Shown piece by piece: positions 16,378 to 24,556 of a stretch of 46,088 nucleotides of DNA. How positions within the stretch are numbered: position 1 is the stretch's first letter; the number at the start of each line of letters is the position of its first letter. This DNA comes from an uncultured delta proteobacterium (GTDB taxonomy: Bacteria > Desulfobacterota > Desulfovibrionia > Desulfovibrionales > Desulfovibrionaceae). The notes below the pieces were generated by a model that worked only from the letters and a program-made list of their open reading frames with translations, had not been told where the DNA came from and ran no database searches. The position numbers and the translations under genes were made by a program. The stretch covers positions 1 through 46,088 of the forward strand of contig CAIMRY010000027.1 of assembly GCA_903843965.1 (NCBI GenBank), read 5' to 3'.

Positions 16378-18075
16378 ATGAACGTGCTTGTGATCAACAT
16401 GACCCGACTGGGCGACCTGCTCCAGTCCCAGCCCACCGTGGCCGGGCTGAAGGCCCAGGGGCACAGGGTGGGCCTGGCCTGCCTGGACAACTTCGCCCCG
16501 GCGGCCAGCCTGATGCAGGGCCTGGACGGGCTCTTCCCCATTCCCGGGGCGCGCCTGCTGGCCCGGCTGGACCGCGACTGGCGGCTGGCCCTGGCGGCCT
16601 ACCGCGAGGCCCTGGACCGCGTGCGCCGGGAGTTCGCCCCGGACCTCGTGGTCAACCTGACGCCGTCCGAGCCCGCGCGGCTCATGGCCATGGGCTTTGG
16701 CGCGGCTGAGACGCGCGGGTTCGCCCTGGACGACCACGGCTTCAACGCCGACACCAGCGCCTGGGCGGCGTTTTTGCAGTTGGCGGCGTCCTCGCGCGGG
16801 GCCAGCCCCTTCAACATCGTGGACATCTTCCGGCGCATCGCCGGGCTCTCCGGCGCTCCCGGCAAGGACGGGGAATCTGGCGACGGCGGCTTCGGCTTGC
16901 GCGGCCCGAGCGCCCAGGCCCGGACAGAGTCCCTGGAACGCCTGCAAAGCCTGCTCCCCGGAGGGCTGAACGGCGCACCGCCACAGGGCTACGTGGCCCT
17001 GCAGCTCGGCGCGTCCGAGGACCGCCGCCGCTGGCCCGTGGCGCGCTTCGCCCAGGTGGCCCAGGGCCTGGCCGAGGCCGGGCACGTCCCGGTGCTGGTG
17101 GGCACAGCCCAGGAAAAGAACCTTGGCCAGCGGCTGCGCGCCCAGATCACAACGCCGGTCATCGACCTCATGGGCGAGACCGACCTGCCGGGCCTGGCCG
17201 CCATACTGACGCATTGCCGCCTGCTCATCACCAACGACACCGGCACCATGCACCTGGCCGCGGGCCTGGGCGTGCCCTGCCTGGCGATCTTTCTGGCCAC
17301 GGCCCAGCCCTGGGACACCGGCCCGTACCTGCCCGGCAGCATTTGCCTGGAGCCGGACTTCCCCACGGCGAACGGGCCCTGCCACCCCTGCGGCTTTGGC
17401 CAGGCCTGCCCCCACCTGTGCGAGGGCACCGAGGCCTGCCGCCTGGCCATCGCCCCGCAGACCGTGCTGGCCCTGGCCCGGCACATGCTCGCGGGCTTCA
17501 CCGCAGAAAACGCCGCAAACGCGCAGCCCGGCCAGACTCCGGGCCTGACGCCCGGATGCATGGCCGGGGCGCGGGTCTGGCGCACGGTCATCAGCGCCGA
17601 TGCCGAGGCCGACGGCCTCATGGACCTCGTGTCGGTTTCCGGGCACGAGGCCGAGGACCGCACCAGGCTCATCCGGCTCCAGCGCCTGCTGTATCGTCGA
17701 TATCTTGACGGGGAGGCCCTGGACCCCGCCGCGCTCCCGGTCGGGCTGTCGTGCGGGCTCTCAGCCGTAGCGGCGGGACCGCTGCTCAACGCCCTGGGCA
17801 CGGCCTCGGAGTTCCTGTTCCTGCTGGAGCGTCAGGGCCAGGTCCTGGCCCGCGACCCCATGAACTCCGTCAAGACGAAGTTCCTGGCCACCTGGCAGCG
17901 GGTGCAGAGTTCGCTCTGCACCGACCCGCGCCTGACCATGCTCTCCTCCCTGTGGATGTTCGAGTCCGAGCGGCCAGGGCTGGACATGGCGGCGATCCTG
18001 ATCCTGACCTCGCGCTTCCGGGCGCTTATCGAGGCCCTGCGCGCCGCCATCGATGCTGGCACGAACAATGCATAA
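16378..18075 (+). CDS. Glycosyltransferase family 9 with C-terminal extension
   Basis: A 565-aa protein. Residues 1 to about 370 are a heptosyltransferase-type GT9 (MNVLVINMTRLGDLLQSQPT start, LQLGASEDRRRWPVARFAQV, LITNDTGTMHLAAGLGVPCL), which moves a sugar from an ADP-heptose-like donor to a lipid or protein acceptor. GT9 enzymes are about 350 aa; the extra roughly 190 residues form an unrecognised, mostly helical domain. ATG 16378 follows GGAG. The next two small genes are on the same strand; one looks like a FlgN/FliT-type chaperone, so flagellar glycosylation is an alternative to LPS core synthesis. That link is weak. Confidence 0.82.
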   Translation: MNVLVINMTRLGDLLQSQPTVAGLKAQGHRVGLACLDNFAPAASLMQGLDGLFPIPGARLLARLDRDWRLALAAYREALDRVRREFAPDLVVNLTPSEPARLMAMGFGAAETRGFALDDHGFNADTSAWAAFLQLAASSRGASPFNIVDIFRRIAGLSGAPGKDGESGDGGFGLRGPSAQARTESLERLQSLLPGGLNGAPPQGYVALQLGASEDRRRWPVARFAQVAQGLAEAGHVPVLVGTAQEKNLGQRLRAQITTPVIDLMGETDLPGLAAILTHCRLLITNDTGTMHLAAGLGVPCLAIFLATAQPWDTGPYLPGSICLEPDFPTANGPCHPCGFGQACPHLCEGTEACRLAIAPQTVLALARHMLAGFTAENAANAQPGQTPGLTPGCMAGARVWRTVISADAEADGLMDLVSVSGHEAEDRTRLIRLQRLLYRRYLDGEALDPAALPVGLSCGLSAVAAGPLLNALGTASEFLFLLERQGQVLARDPMNSVKTKFLATWQRVQSSLCTDPRLTMLSSLWMFESERPGLDMAAILILTSRFRALIEALRAAIDAGTNNA

Positions 18076-18126
18076 CATGGTGCAGACCAGTACATTGATT
18101 CCAACGCTGAACCCAAGGAGGGGCAC

Positions 18127-18732
18127 ATGCTGCTCATAGACGGACAGAAGAGCGAACTGGACTTCGCCAATTTCACGAACCTGGACCAGGTCTTCCTCAA
18201 GGTCATGGAGGAAGGGCTGCTGCGCGACCGCGTCGTCACCGACGTGTTCGTCAATGACGAGCCCTTTTCCGAGATCTACCCGCACCAGGCCGAGGACATC
18301 GACGCCGGCGAGCTGAAAACCGTGGAGATCCGCACCATGCCCGTGGGCGAGGTGGCCGTGGAGATCACCCGGGAGCTTTACAAGGTCGTCACCCTCATGG
18401 GCGATGGCGCCAGCCGCGTGGCCGAGCTGTTCCGTCAGGCCGACGACGCCGAGGCCCTGGAGACCTACCAGGACCTGGTGGACGTGACCCGCGACTTCCT
18501 CGGCATGATCAGCACCCTGCGTTGCGAGTTCGCCCTCAAGGACTACCGCGAGTTCATGGAGGCCAGCGACCAGCTCTCCAGCCTGTTCGGCGAGATGACC
18601 TCGGTCATGGGCAACGAGGACTGGATCCTCCTGGCCGATCTTTTGGAATACGAGTTTCTGCCTGCGGTGAACCGCTGGAAAAAGGTCGTTGCGCAGCTGC
18701 GCGAGGACGTCCGGGCATCCGGAAGGGAGTAG
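18127..18732 (+). CDS. Hypothetical protein downstream of GT9
   Basis: A 201-aa soluble acidic protein, not recognised. An N-terminal beta-rich part (FVNDEPFSEIYP, KTVEIRTMPV) is followed by a long helical part (EITRELYKVVTLMGDGASRV to the end) with several amphipathic helices. There is no signal peptide or membrane segment. ATG 18127 follows AAGGAGG. The next gene begins 3 bp after its stop, so the two form an operon. Confidence 0.7.
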   Translation: MLLIDGQKSELDFANFTNLDQVFLKVMEEGLLRDRVVTDVFVNDEPFSEIYPHQAEDIDAGELKTVEIRTMPVGEVAVEITRELYKVVTLMGDGASRVAELFRQADDAEALETYQDLVDVTRDFLGMISTLRCEFALKDYREFMEASDQLSSLFGEMTSVMGNEDWILLADLLEYEFLPAVNRWKKVVAQLREDVRASGRE

Positions 18733-18735
18733 GTC

Positions 18736-19101
18736 ATGCACCCGGCCCTCGCCCTGCTGGACCACGCCATCGAGATGGGGAACCACGAGCTGGCCCACCT
18801 GGCCGCCGGCGATGTGGACAAGGCCGAGGAAGTGGCGTTCGGACGCGCCGACGTCATGAACGCGGCCCTGGCCGGGGACCTGAAAGACCCGCAGGGGGAC
18901 TGCCTGGACATGCTGGTGGCCAAGCTGGAGGAGCTCAAGACCCTCCAGGCCAGGATCATCGACGAGGCCACGCGCCTGCGCCAGTCCATCGGCCAAGAGA
19001 TTGCGCGCACGGGCCAGGAGCAGCGGCGGCACCAGGGCTATGGCCGGGCTGTGCGGCCCACCCCGCGCATCCGCAGCGTGTACATCAGCAGAAACAGCTA
19101 G
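18736..19101 (+). CDS. Small helical protein, possibly FlgN/FliT-type chaperone
   Basis: A 121-aa protein predicted as a helical hairpin: LALLDHAIEMGNHELAHLAA, then AFGRADVMNAAL, then KLEELKTLQARIIDEATRLR. The xER/GRADVMNAAL-like spacing recalls flagellar export chaperones of the FlgN/FliT type, but similarity is weak. The C terminus is basic and Arg-rich (PTPRIRSVYISR). Start ATG 18736 follows GGAAGGGAG. No flagellar structural gene is in the window. Confidence 0.6.
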   Translation: MHPALALLDHAIEMGNHELAHLAAGDVDKAEEVAFGRADVMNAALAGDLKDPQGDCLDMLVAKLEELKTLQARIIDEATRLRQSIGQEIARTGQEQRRHQGYGRAVRPTPRIRSVYISRNS

Positions 19102-19124
19102 CTTTTCTGGGAAACGCGGCCTGT

Positions 19125-20954
19125 TCAGCGGGCCGCTTTCCACTGCGCATAGGCCGCGCGCCCGCCGCAAAAGGCCACGCGTCCGGCCCGCAGGGCCAGC
19201 ACACGGCTGCCTTGCTCCGACGAAAAACACCCCGGCAGATCCGCCTCGTGGTGCGTGACCATGACCAGAGGCACGCCCAGGGCGGCCAGCCTGTCGAACA
19301 GCTTCCGCGTCGCCGCGCGCGTTTTGGCATCCAGCCCGGCCATGGGCTCGTCCAGGGCCAGCAGGGCAGGATTCCCGGCCAGGGCCCGGGCCAACAGCAC
19401 CCGCCGCTGCTGCCCGCGCGACAGGCTGCGGAGGCGACGGCCAGCCAGGCCCGCCAGCTCGAAAAACGCCAGCAGCTCCGCCACACGGGCCCGGCCCGCG
19501 GCGTCCGGCGGCGTAAACACGTCCAGATTCCCGTCCAGCCCGGTGGCCACGGCCTCCTCCACCAGCAGATCGTAGGGGAAAGAGGCCTGCAAGGCCCCGG
19601 ACACCACGCCGATGCGCCGCCGCGCGTCATCGACCGTCTCCCACGGCGCGGCAAAGCCGTACTCCACCATTCCCGGCGGGCCGTCCACGGCGGACGGCCA
19701 GAGCTGCCCGGCCAGCAGGGCCAGAAGCGTGCTCTTGCCCGCGCCGTTTGGCCCCAGCACGGCCCAGTGCTCGCCGGGGCGGATGGTCCAGTCCACCGCG
19801 TGCAGGATGCGCGCGCCGTCGATGTCGATGCTGGCGCCCGTGATGCGCGCCAGGTACTCCTGGCCCGCGCTCCGGGCTGCGGGCCAGGCTGCACACTTGT
19901 CCGAAGGCGCCAGCCCGGTCGCCAGCCCGGTCGCCAAATCAGTCGCCAGAGTAATCGCCGAGCCGGAGCCCTGCTCCGATGCCGAGCCGCTCGCCGGTGC
20001 TGATGCCGACGCGGAAGTCTTCACGGATGTCGGCGCGGATATTGACGCGGATATCGGCCCGGCCTGGAACGCTGCGCCATGGGACAGCACCCCTGGCTCG
20101 ACCAAAGCCTCCGCCGCCACCCATGACTTCACTTCTGACAGCGGCCCGCGCAGGCGCACCCGCCCGGCCTGGAAGACAAGCGCGCTGGTCAGGCAGCCGG
20201 GCAGCTCGTCCAGGCGGTGGGTGGCGAACAGCACGGCCAGGCGCGGATCGGCCCCGGCCACGCGGTCGAGCAGGGCAAGAAATTCCCGCCGGGCCGGGGC
20301 GTCCAGGCCTTCCAGGCACTCGTCCAGCAGCAGCACCGCCGGGCCGGAGACCAGGGCCCGCGCCAAGAGCAGCCTGCGGCCCTCGCCCGTGGACAGATGG
20401 GCCATGCGCCGCCCGGCCAGGCCGGAGAGGCCCAGTTCGTCCAGCAGGGACACCGCAGCCGCGACCTGCTCCGGTTCGGGCGGGGCATACAGCAGCGGGC
20501 CGTCGCCAAAGCCGGACAGGACCACGTCCAGCCCAGACGCCGCCCAGCCGTGGACGCCGAAGAGATCCTGCATGTCGCCGGAGACCAGCGCCAGGCGCTG
20601 GCGCAGGCCCAGCACCGTAGGCTGCGGCCCGCCCGCGCCAGGAAAATCGTACCAGCGCTCGTCGCCCGCGTCCGGCCCGCCTGTATCCGACCCGCCCATA
20701 TCTGGCAAAATCTCGCCGCGCAGCAGCCGCAGAAAGGTGGTCTTGCCCGCGCCGTTTGCGCCCAGCACGGCCCAGCGCGCGCCCGGCTCCAGCCGGAAAT
20801 CCAGCGGAAAGAGCAGGGTCGCGCCCGCGCGCGTCACCCTGGCCCCGCGCAGTACGATCAGCGGCGAGGGTTCCGGTCCAGCCTGCCTGCCAACCTCGTG
20901 TCCGGCAACCTCGTGTCCGCCAACCTCGTGCCTATCCACATCGTGTCCGCCCAT
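19125..20954 (-). CDS. Double ABC-ATPase of the ModF type
   Basis: A 609-aa protein with two ABC ATPase domains and no membrane segment. First domain: Walker A GANGAGKTT (65-73), signature LSTGEGRR, Walker B LLLDECLEGLD. Second: Walker A GPNGAGKST (about 400-408), signature LSRGQQRR, Walker B LALDEPMAGLD. The LSTGE signature in domain one matches ModF/PhrA, a molybdate-associated ATPase of uncertain role. The domains are joined by a roughly 60-residue Ser/Ala/Thr linker made of short repeats. The N terminus (residues 3-23) has repeated HEV units from a 15-bp DNA repeat. ATG 20954 has GGAGG. No modA/B/C neighbours are present. Confidence 0.82.
   Translation of the reverse strand: MGGHDVDRHEVGGHEVAGHEVGRQAGPEPSPLIVLRGARVTRAGATLLFPLDFRLEPGARWAVLGANGAGKTTFLRLLRGEILPDMGGSDTGGPDAGDERWYDFPGAGGPQPTVLGLRQRLALVSGDMQDLFGVHGWAASGLDVVLSGFGDGPLLYAPPEPEQVAAAVSLLDELGLSGLAGRRMAHLSTGEGRRLLLARALVSGPAVLLLDECLEGLDAPARREFLALLDRVAGADPRLAVLFATHRLDELPGCLTSALVFQAGRVRLRGPLSEVKSWVAAEALVEPGVLSHGAAFQAGPISASISAPTSVKTSASASAPASGSASEQGSGSAITLATDLATGLATGLAPSDKCAAWPAARSAGQEYLARITGASIDIDGARILHAVDWTIRPGEHWAVLGPNGAGKSTLLALLAGQLWPSAVDGPPGMVEYGFAAPWETVDDARRRIGVVSGALQASFPYDLLVEEAVATGLDGNLDVFTPPDAAGRARVAELLAFFELAGLAGRRLRSLSRGQQRRVLLARALAGNPALLALDEPMAGLDAKTRAATRKLFDRLAALGVPLVMVTHHEADLPGCFSSEQGSRVLALRAGRVAFCGGRAAYAQWKAAR
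19909..19944. repeat. 12-bp tandem repeats in the ABC linker
   Basis: gccagcccggtc (19909-19920), an exact copy (19921-19932), then gccaaatcagtc (19933-19944). In frame they encode repeats of Thr-Gly-Leu-Ala type in the linker between the two ATPase domains. Confidence 0.75.
20890..20949. repeat. Four 15-bp tandem repeats at the ABC protein N terminus
   Basis: ccaacctcgtgtccg (20890-20904), gcaacctcgtgtccg (20905-20919), ccaacctcgtgccta (20920-20934), tccacatcgtgtccg (20935-20949). On the minus strand each encodes a pentapeptide with His-(Asp/Glu)-Val. Confidence 0.85.
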
Positions 20955-21040
20955 GCCGTCCTCCGGGGCGCATCATGCCCCTGCGGCAGGCCGCGCGCAA
21001 GAGCTTGCCAGCACCCTTCATTCGCGCTACCCCGCAAAGC

Positions 21041-21976
21041 ATGCTGGCAGACATCCAACACTTCCCCGTGGCCCTGCTGCGCCAGGCAAGCTACGACCGC
21101 TCCGCCCTGCGCGACGCCGTGGAGCGCGTGCTCACGGCCTGCGGCCTGGACTTTGCGCGCGGGGAACAGGTGCTGGTCAAGCCGAACCTGGTGTCCAGGA
21201 ACAACGCAGCGCTCTCCTGCACCCACCCGGAGGTGGTGCGGGCCGTGTGCGCGCACCTGCTGGACTGCGGGGCCAGGCCCCTGGTGGCCGACTCCCCGGC
21301 CTTTGGCAGCGCCGCGCGCGTGGCCGCCGCCTGCGGATTGGACAAGGCCCTGCGCGACCTGGGCCTGCGCGTGTTCACCCTGGACCGCCCGACCCCGCTC
21401 AAGCTGAGCGACGGCGGCAGCATCGGCCTTTCGCGCCGGGCCCTGGAGGCGGACAGCATCCTGAGCGTGGCCCGGCTCAAGGCCCACGGCCAGTTCCGCG
21501 TCACGGCCAGCACCAAGAACCTCTTCGGCGCGGTCTGCGGCTGCCGCAAGGCCCTGGCCCACATGCGCCTGGGCGATGCGCCGGGACGCATGGAGCGCCT
21601 GGTGCTCGACGTGCGCCGCGCCCTGCCCCGGGCCAGCGGCCTGGTGGACGGCGTGGTGGCCATGCACCGGGGCGGTCCGGTCAAGGGCGAGGCCTTTGCC
21701 CTGGGGCTCATCGGCTGCTCGCCGGACACCCTGGCCCTGGACGCCGCGCTCTACGGCCTGCTCGGGCTCACCCCGGCGCAGGTGCCCCTCTGGGCCGAGG
21801 CCCGCATCCAAAGGCTTCCCGGAGCCGACCCGCGCGCGGCCCGATTCGTGCTCGCCGAGCCCAGGGACTTTGACGCCACGGGGTTTGAAGTCCAGGGGAC
21901 GCTGGACCCCATGCGCTTCGAGCCGCTGCGCTTCATGCGCGGACGCCTCAAGAGCCTGCTGGACACCCTGGGCTGA
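21041..21976 (+). CDS. DUF362 domain protein
   Basis: A 311-aa protein of the DUF362 family, often found as an iron-sulfur-associated protein in anaerobes. Diagnostic pieces are VLVKPNLVSRNN, THPEVVRAVCAHLLD, ARPLVADSPAFGS, RLKAHGQFRVTASTKNLFG and VDGVVAMHRGGP. No Cys cluster for a ferredoxin domain follows, unlike longer family members. ATG 21041 is chosen because the conserved N terminus starts there; an ATG at 20975 is possible but has no ribosome site. The gene is divergent from the ABC gene and precedes hypF. Biochemical role unknown. Confidence 0.85.
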   Translation: MLADIQHFPVALLRQASYDRSALRDAVERVLTACGLDFARGEQVLVKPNLVSRNNAALSCTHPEVVRAVCAHLLDCGARPLVADSPAFGSAARVAAACGLDKALRDLGLRVFTLDRPTPLKLSDGGSIGLSRRALEADSILSVARLKAHGQFRVTASTKNLFGAVCGCRKALAHMRLGDAPGRMERLVLDVRRALPRASGLVDGVVAMHRGGPVKGEAFALGLIGCSPDTLALDAALYGLLGLTPAQVPLWAEARIQRLPGADPRAARFVLAEPRDFDATGFEVQGTLDPMRFEPLRFMRGRLKSLLDTLG

Positions 21977-22072
21977 GCCGGGCCCTGACAGGCCGGTCGA
22001 GACGATCTGTCCGACAGGACCAAACAGGTCGACCGGGCCGATATCGACCTGCCCCTTGCCACGCGGCCCGGC
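21977..22072 (+). promoter_or_regulatory. Nested inverted repeats between DUF362 gene and hypF
   Basis: GCCGGGCC (21977-21984) pairs with GGCCCGGC (22065-22072). Inside it CCGGTCGA (21993-22000) pairs with TCGACCGG (22029-22036), and CTGTC-C-GACAG (22007-22017) sits in the apex. It could be the DUF362 terminator or an RNA structure in the hypF leader; no T tract follows. Confidence 0.5.
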
Positions 22073-22114
22073 CTTGGCTATCACGGCGCGTACGCATCAC
22101 GCCAAGGAGAGCCC

Positions 22115-24556
22115 ATGTCCGACATTTTCCCCCGCCGCCGCATCACGGTCACCGGCCAGGTGCAGGGCGTGGGCTTTCGGCCCTACATCTACAGGCTGGC
22201 CCAGGACCTGGGTCTGGTCGGCATGGTGCGCAACGCCCCCGAGGGCGTGCTCATCGAGATCCAGGGCAGCCGCCGCCACCTGGACGAATTCCTGCGCAGG
22301 CTGGAGCCGGAGCAGCCGCCGCTGTCGCGCATCATGCGCGTCGTCAGCCAGGACATCGCGCCAGTGGCTGGAAACTGCGCCGGGGCCGACGTCTTTGCGA
22401 TCCTCAAAAGCAGCGGCGGCGCCGGGCACGATGTGCTCATCAGCCCGGACATCAGCACCTGCGCCGACTGCCTGGCCGAACTGACCGACAAGAACGACCG
22501 CCGCTTTCTGTATCCCTTCACCAACTGCACCAACTGCGGCCCGCGCTTCACCATCACCCGGAGCATCCCCTACGACCGCCCGAACACGTCCATGGGCTGC
22601 TTTCCGCTCTGCCCGGAGTGCAAACGCGAGTACGAGGACCCGGCCAACCGACGCTTCCACGCCCAGCCCAACGCCTGCCCGGTCTGCGGCCCCAAGGTCT
22701 GGCTGGCCGACCGCTCGGGCCTGGTGGTGGCCCGGCGCGACGAGGCCATGCGCAAGCTGGCGGCCATCCTGCTCCAGGGCGGCATCGCCGCAGTGAAGGG
22801 CCTGGGCGGCTTCCACCTGGTCTGCGACGCCACCAGCCAGGAGGCCGTGCACGAGCTGCGCCGCCGCAAGAATCGCCCGCACAAGCCCCTGGCGGTCATG
22901 GTGCCGGACATCGAGACCGCCCGGCAGCTGGCCGAGATCGGCCCGGCGGAGGAGGCCTGGCTCACCGGGCATGTGCGGCCCATCGTTCTCTGCCCCAAGC
23001 GGCGCGGCGCGCCCCTGGCCGAATCCGTGGCCCCGAACTCCAGCCACATGGGCCTGATGCTGCCCTACACCCCGCTGCACCATGTGCTGTTCCGGCGCTA
23101 CGGGCGGCTGCTCACGCAGGAGCGCCAGAACATGCCCGCCGTCCTGGTCATGACCTCGGGCAACTCCAGCGACGAGCCCATCTGCCTGGGCAACCGCGAG
23201 GCGCACGCGCGCCTGGCCGAGATCGCGGACATCTTCCTGTTCCACAACCGCGACATCCTCATCCGCACCGACGACTCGGTGCTGCGCATTCCGCCCGGAA
23301 GCGACCAGCCGCTGCTGCTGCGCCGGGCCAGGGGCTTCGTGCCCCAGCCGGTGTTCCTGCCGGAGGCCGGCCCGTGCGTGCTCGGCCTGGGGCCGGAGCT
23401 CAAGTGCACCCTGACCCTGACCAAGGGCGACAAGGCCTTTGTGAGCCAGCACCTGGGCGACATGCAGAACATCGAGACCCTGAGCTTCCACCACGAGATC
23501 AGCGAACATTTCCAGGACATTTTGCAGACAGACCCGGTGCTGGCCGTGCGCGACCAGCACCCCAACTACCTGACCACCAGCGTGGCCCAGGAGATGATCC
23601 GCACAACCGGCATCGAGACCACCTTCCTGCAGCACCACTTCGCCCACGCCCACGCCGTGCTGGCCGAGAACAAGCACAAAGGCCCAGCCATCTGCCTGGC
23701 GCTGGACGGCACGGGCTTCGGCCCCAGCCAGCCCAACGTGGGCCTGGCCGCAGGCTGGACCATCTGGGGCGGCGAGTGCCTGCTGGTAGACACGACAACC
23801 CTGCGCCACACCCGCCTGGGGCACTTGGCCGAGTTCAGCCTGCCCGGCGGCGAGGCCGCAGTGCACGAACCCTGGCGTCTGGCCCAGTCCCTGCTCTGGG
23901 AGCTGGACATCGAGACCAGCGGCCAGGCCAACACCCCGGCCTGGCCCTGGCTGCCGGAATTCACCCAGGCCAGCCAGTTTTTGCCGCAGATACTGCGCAA
24001 GAACCTGAACTGCCCCCTGACCTCCAGCTGCGGGCGGCTGTTCGACGCGGTTTCGGCCATGCTCGGCCTGTGCCTGAAGACCACCTACGAGGGTCAGGCG
24101 GCCATCGAGCTGGAGCAGGCCCAGGACCTCAGCCTGCCCATTGACAAGGCCGCCGTGTACCCCTGCCCGATCAAGCCTGCCGACGCCTGCCGCCTGGACG
24201 GCGTCGAGGAGCCCAGCGAACTCGACATCTACACCATGTTCCGCGCGCTCTTGGCCGACAGGCAGAAGGGCGCTTCCGTGCCGGTCATCGCCCGGCGCTT
24301 CCACGCCAGCCTCATCACGGGCCTGGCCGACATGGCCGCGCGCTTCGCCAAGTGCGAAGGCATCGGCCATGTGGCCCTGTCCGGCGGGGTCATGCAGAAC
24401 CTGACCTTCGCCGTGGAGCTGCCGAGGGCCATCGCCGCGCGCGGCCTGACGCCGCTGACGCACACAGTCCTGCCCCCCAACGACGCCTGCGTGTCCCTGG
24501 GCCAGGCCGCCTACGGCCAGCGCCTGCTGAACCTGCGCAAGGAGCGGGGCGAATGA
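22115..24556 (+). CDS. hypF: Carbamoyltransferase HypF (hydrogenase maturation)
   Basis: An 813-aa HypF, which converts carbamoyl phosphate and ATP to carbamoyl-adenylate and loads HypE, the first step of cyanide ligand synthesis for NiFe hydrogenases. The N-terminal acylphosphatase domain has VQGVGFRPYIYRLA. Two zinc-finger segments follow (CADC/CTNC near 115-140; CPEC/CPVC near 166-193), then a YrdC-like domain (KGLGGFHLVCDA, PLAVM) and the Kae1-like transferase domain (HHFAHAHAVLAE near 506, LSGGVMQN near 754). All domains are intact. ATG 22115 follows AAGGAGAG. The stop overlaps the next gene (ATGA). Other hyp genes are not in the window. Confidence 0.97.
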   Translation: MSDIFPRRRITVTGQVQGVGFRPYIYRLAQDLGLVGMVRNAPEGVLIEIQGSRRHLDEFLRRLEPEQPPLSRIMRVVSQDIAPVAGNCAGADVFAILKSSGGAGHDVLISPDISTCADCLAELTDKNDRRFLYPFTNCTNCGPRFTITRSIPYDRPNTSMGCFPLCPECKREYEDPANRRFHAQPNACPVCGPKVWLADRSGLVVARRDEAMRKLAAILLQGGIAAVKGLGGFHLVCDATSQEAVHELRRRKNRPHKPLAVMVPDIETARQLAEIGPAEEAWLTGHVRPIVLCPKRRGAPLAESVAPNSSHMGLMLPYTPLHHVLFRRYGRLLTQERQNMPAVLVMTSGNSSDEPICLGNREAHARLAEIADIFLFHNRDILIRTDDSVLRIPPGSDQPLLLRRARGFVPQPVFLPEAGPCVLGLGPELKCTLTLTKGDKAFVSQHLGDMQNIETLSFHHEISEHFQDILQTDPVLAVRDQHPNYLTTSVAQEMIRTTGIETTFLQHHFAHAHAVLAENKHKGPAICLALDGTGFGPSQPNVGLAAGWTIWGGECLLVDTTTLRHTRLGHLAEFSLPGGEAAVHEPWRLAQSLLWELDIETSGQANTPAWPWLPEFTQASQFLPQILRKNLNCPLTSSCGRLFDAVSAMLGLCLKTTYEGQAAIELEQAQDLSLPIDKAAVYPCPIKPADACRLDGVEEPSELDIYTMFRALLADRQKGASVPVIARRFHASLITGLADMAARFAKCEGIGHVALSGGVMQNLTFAVELPRAIAARGLTPLTHTVLPPNDACVSLGQAAYGQRLLNLRKERGE

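Noticed and set aside
20858-22084. Minus-strand frame opposite the DUF362 gene
   Set aside because: The plus strand carries recognisable DUF362 motifs; the antisense product is His/Gln/Gly-rich with no domain.
22097-24463. 788-codon minus-strand frame opposite hypF
   Set aside because: It is the antisense of an intact hypF with every catalytic motif present, and its composition is typical of GC-skew shadows.
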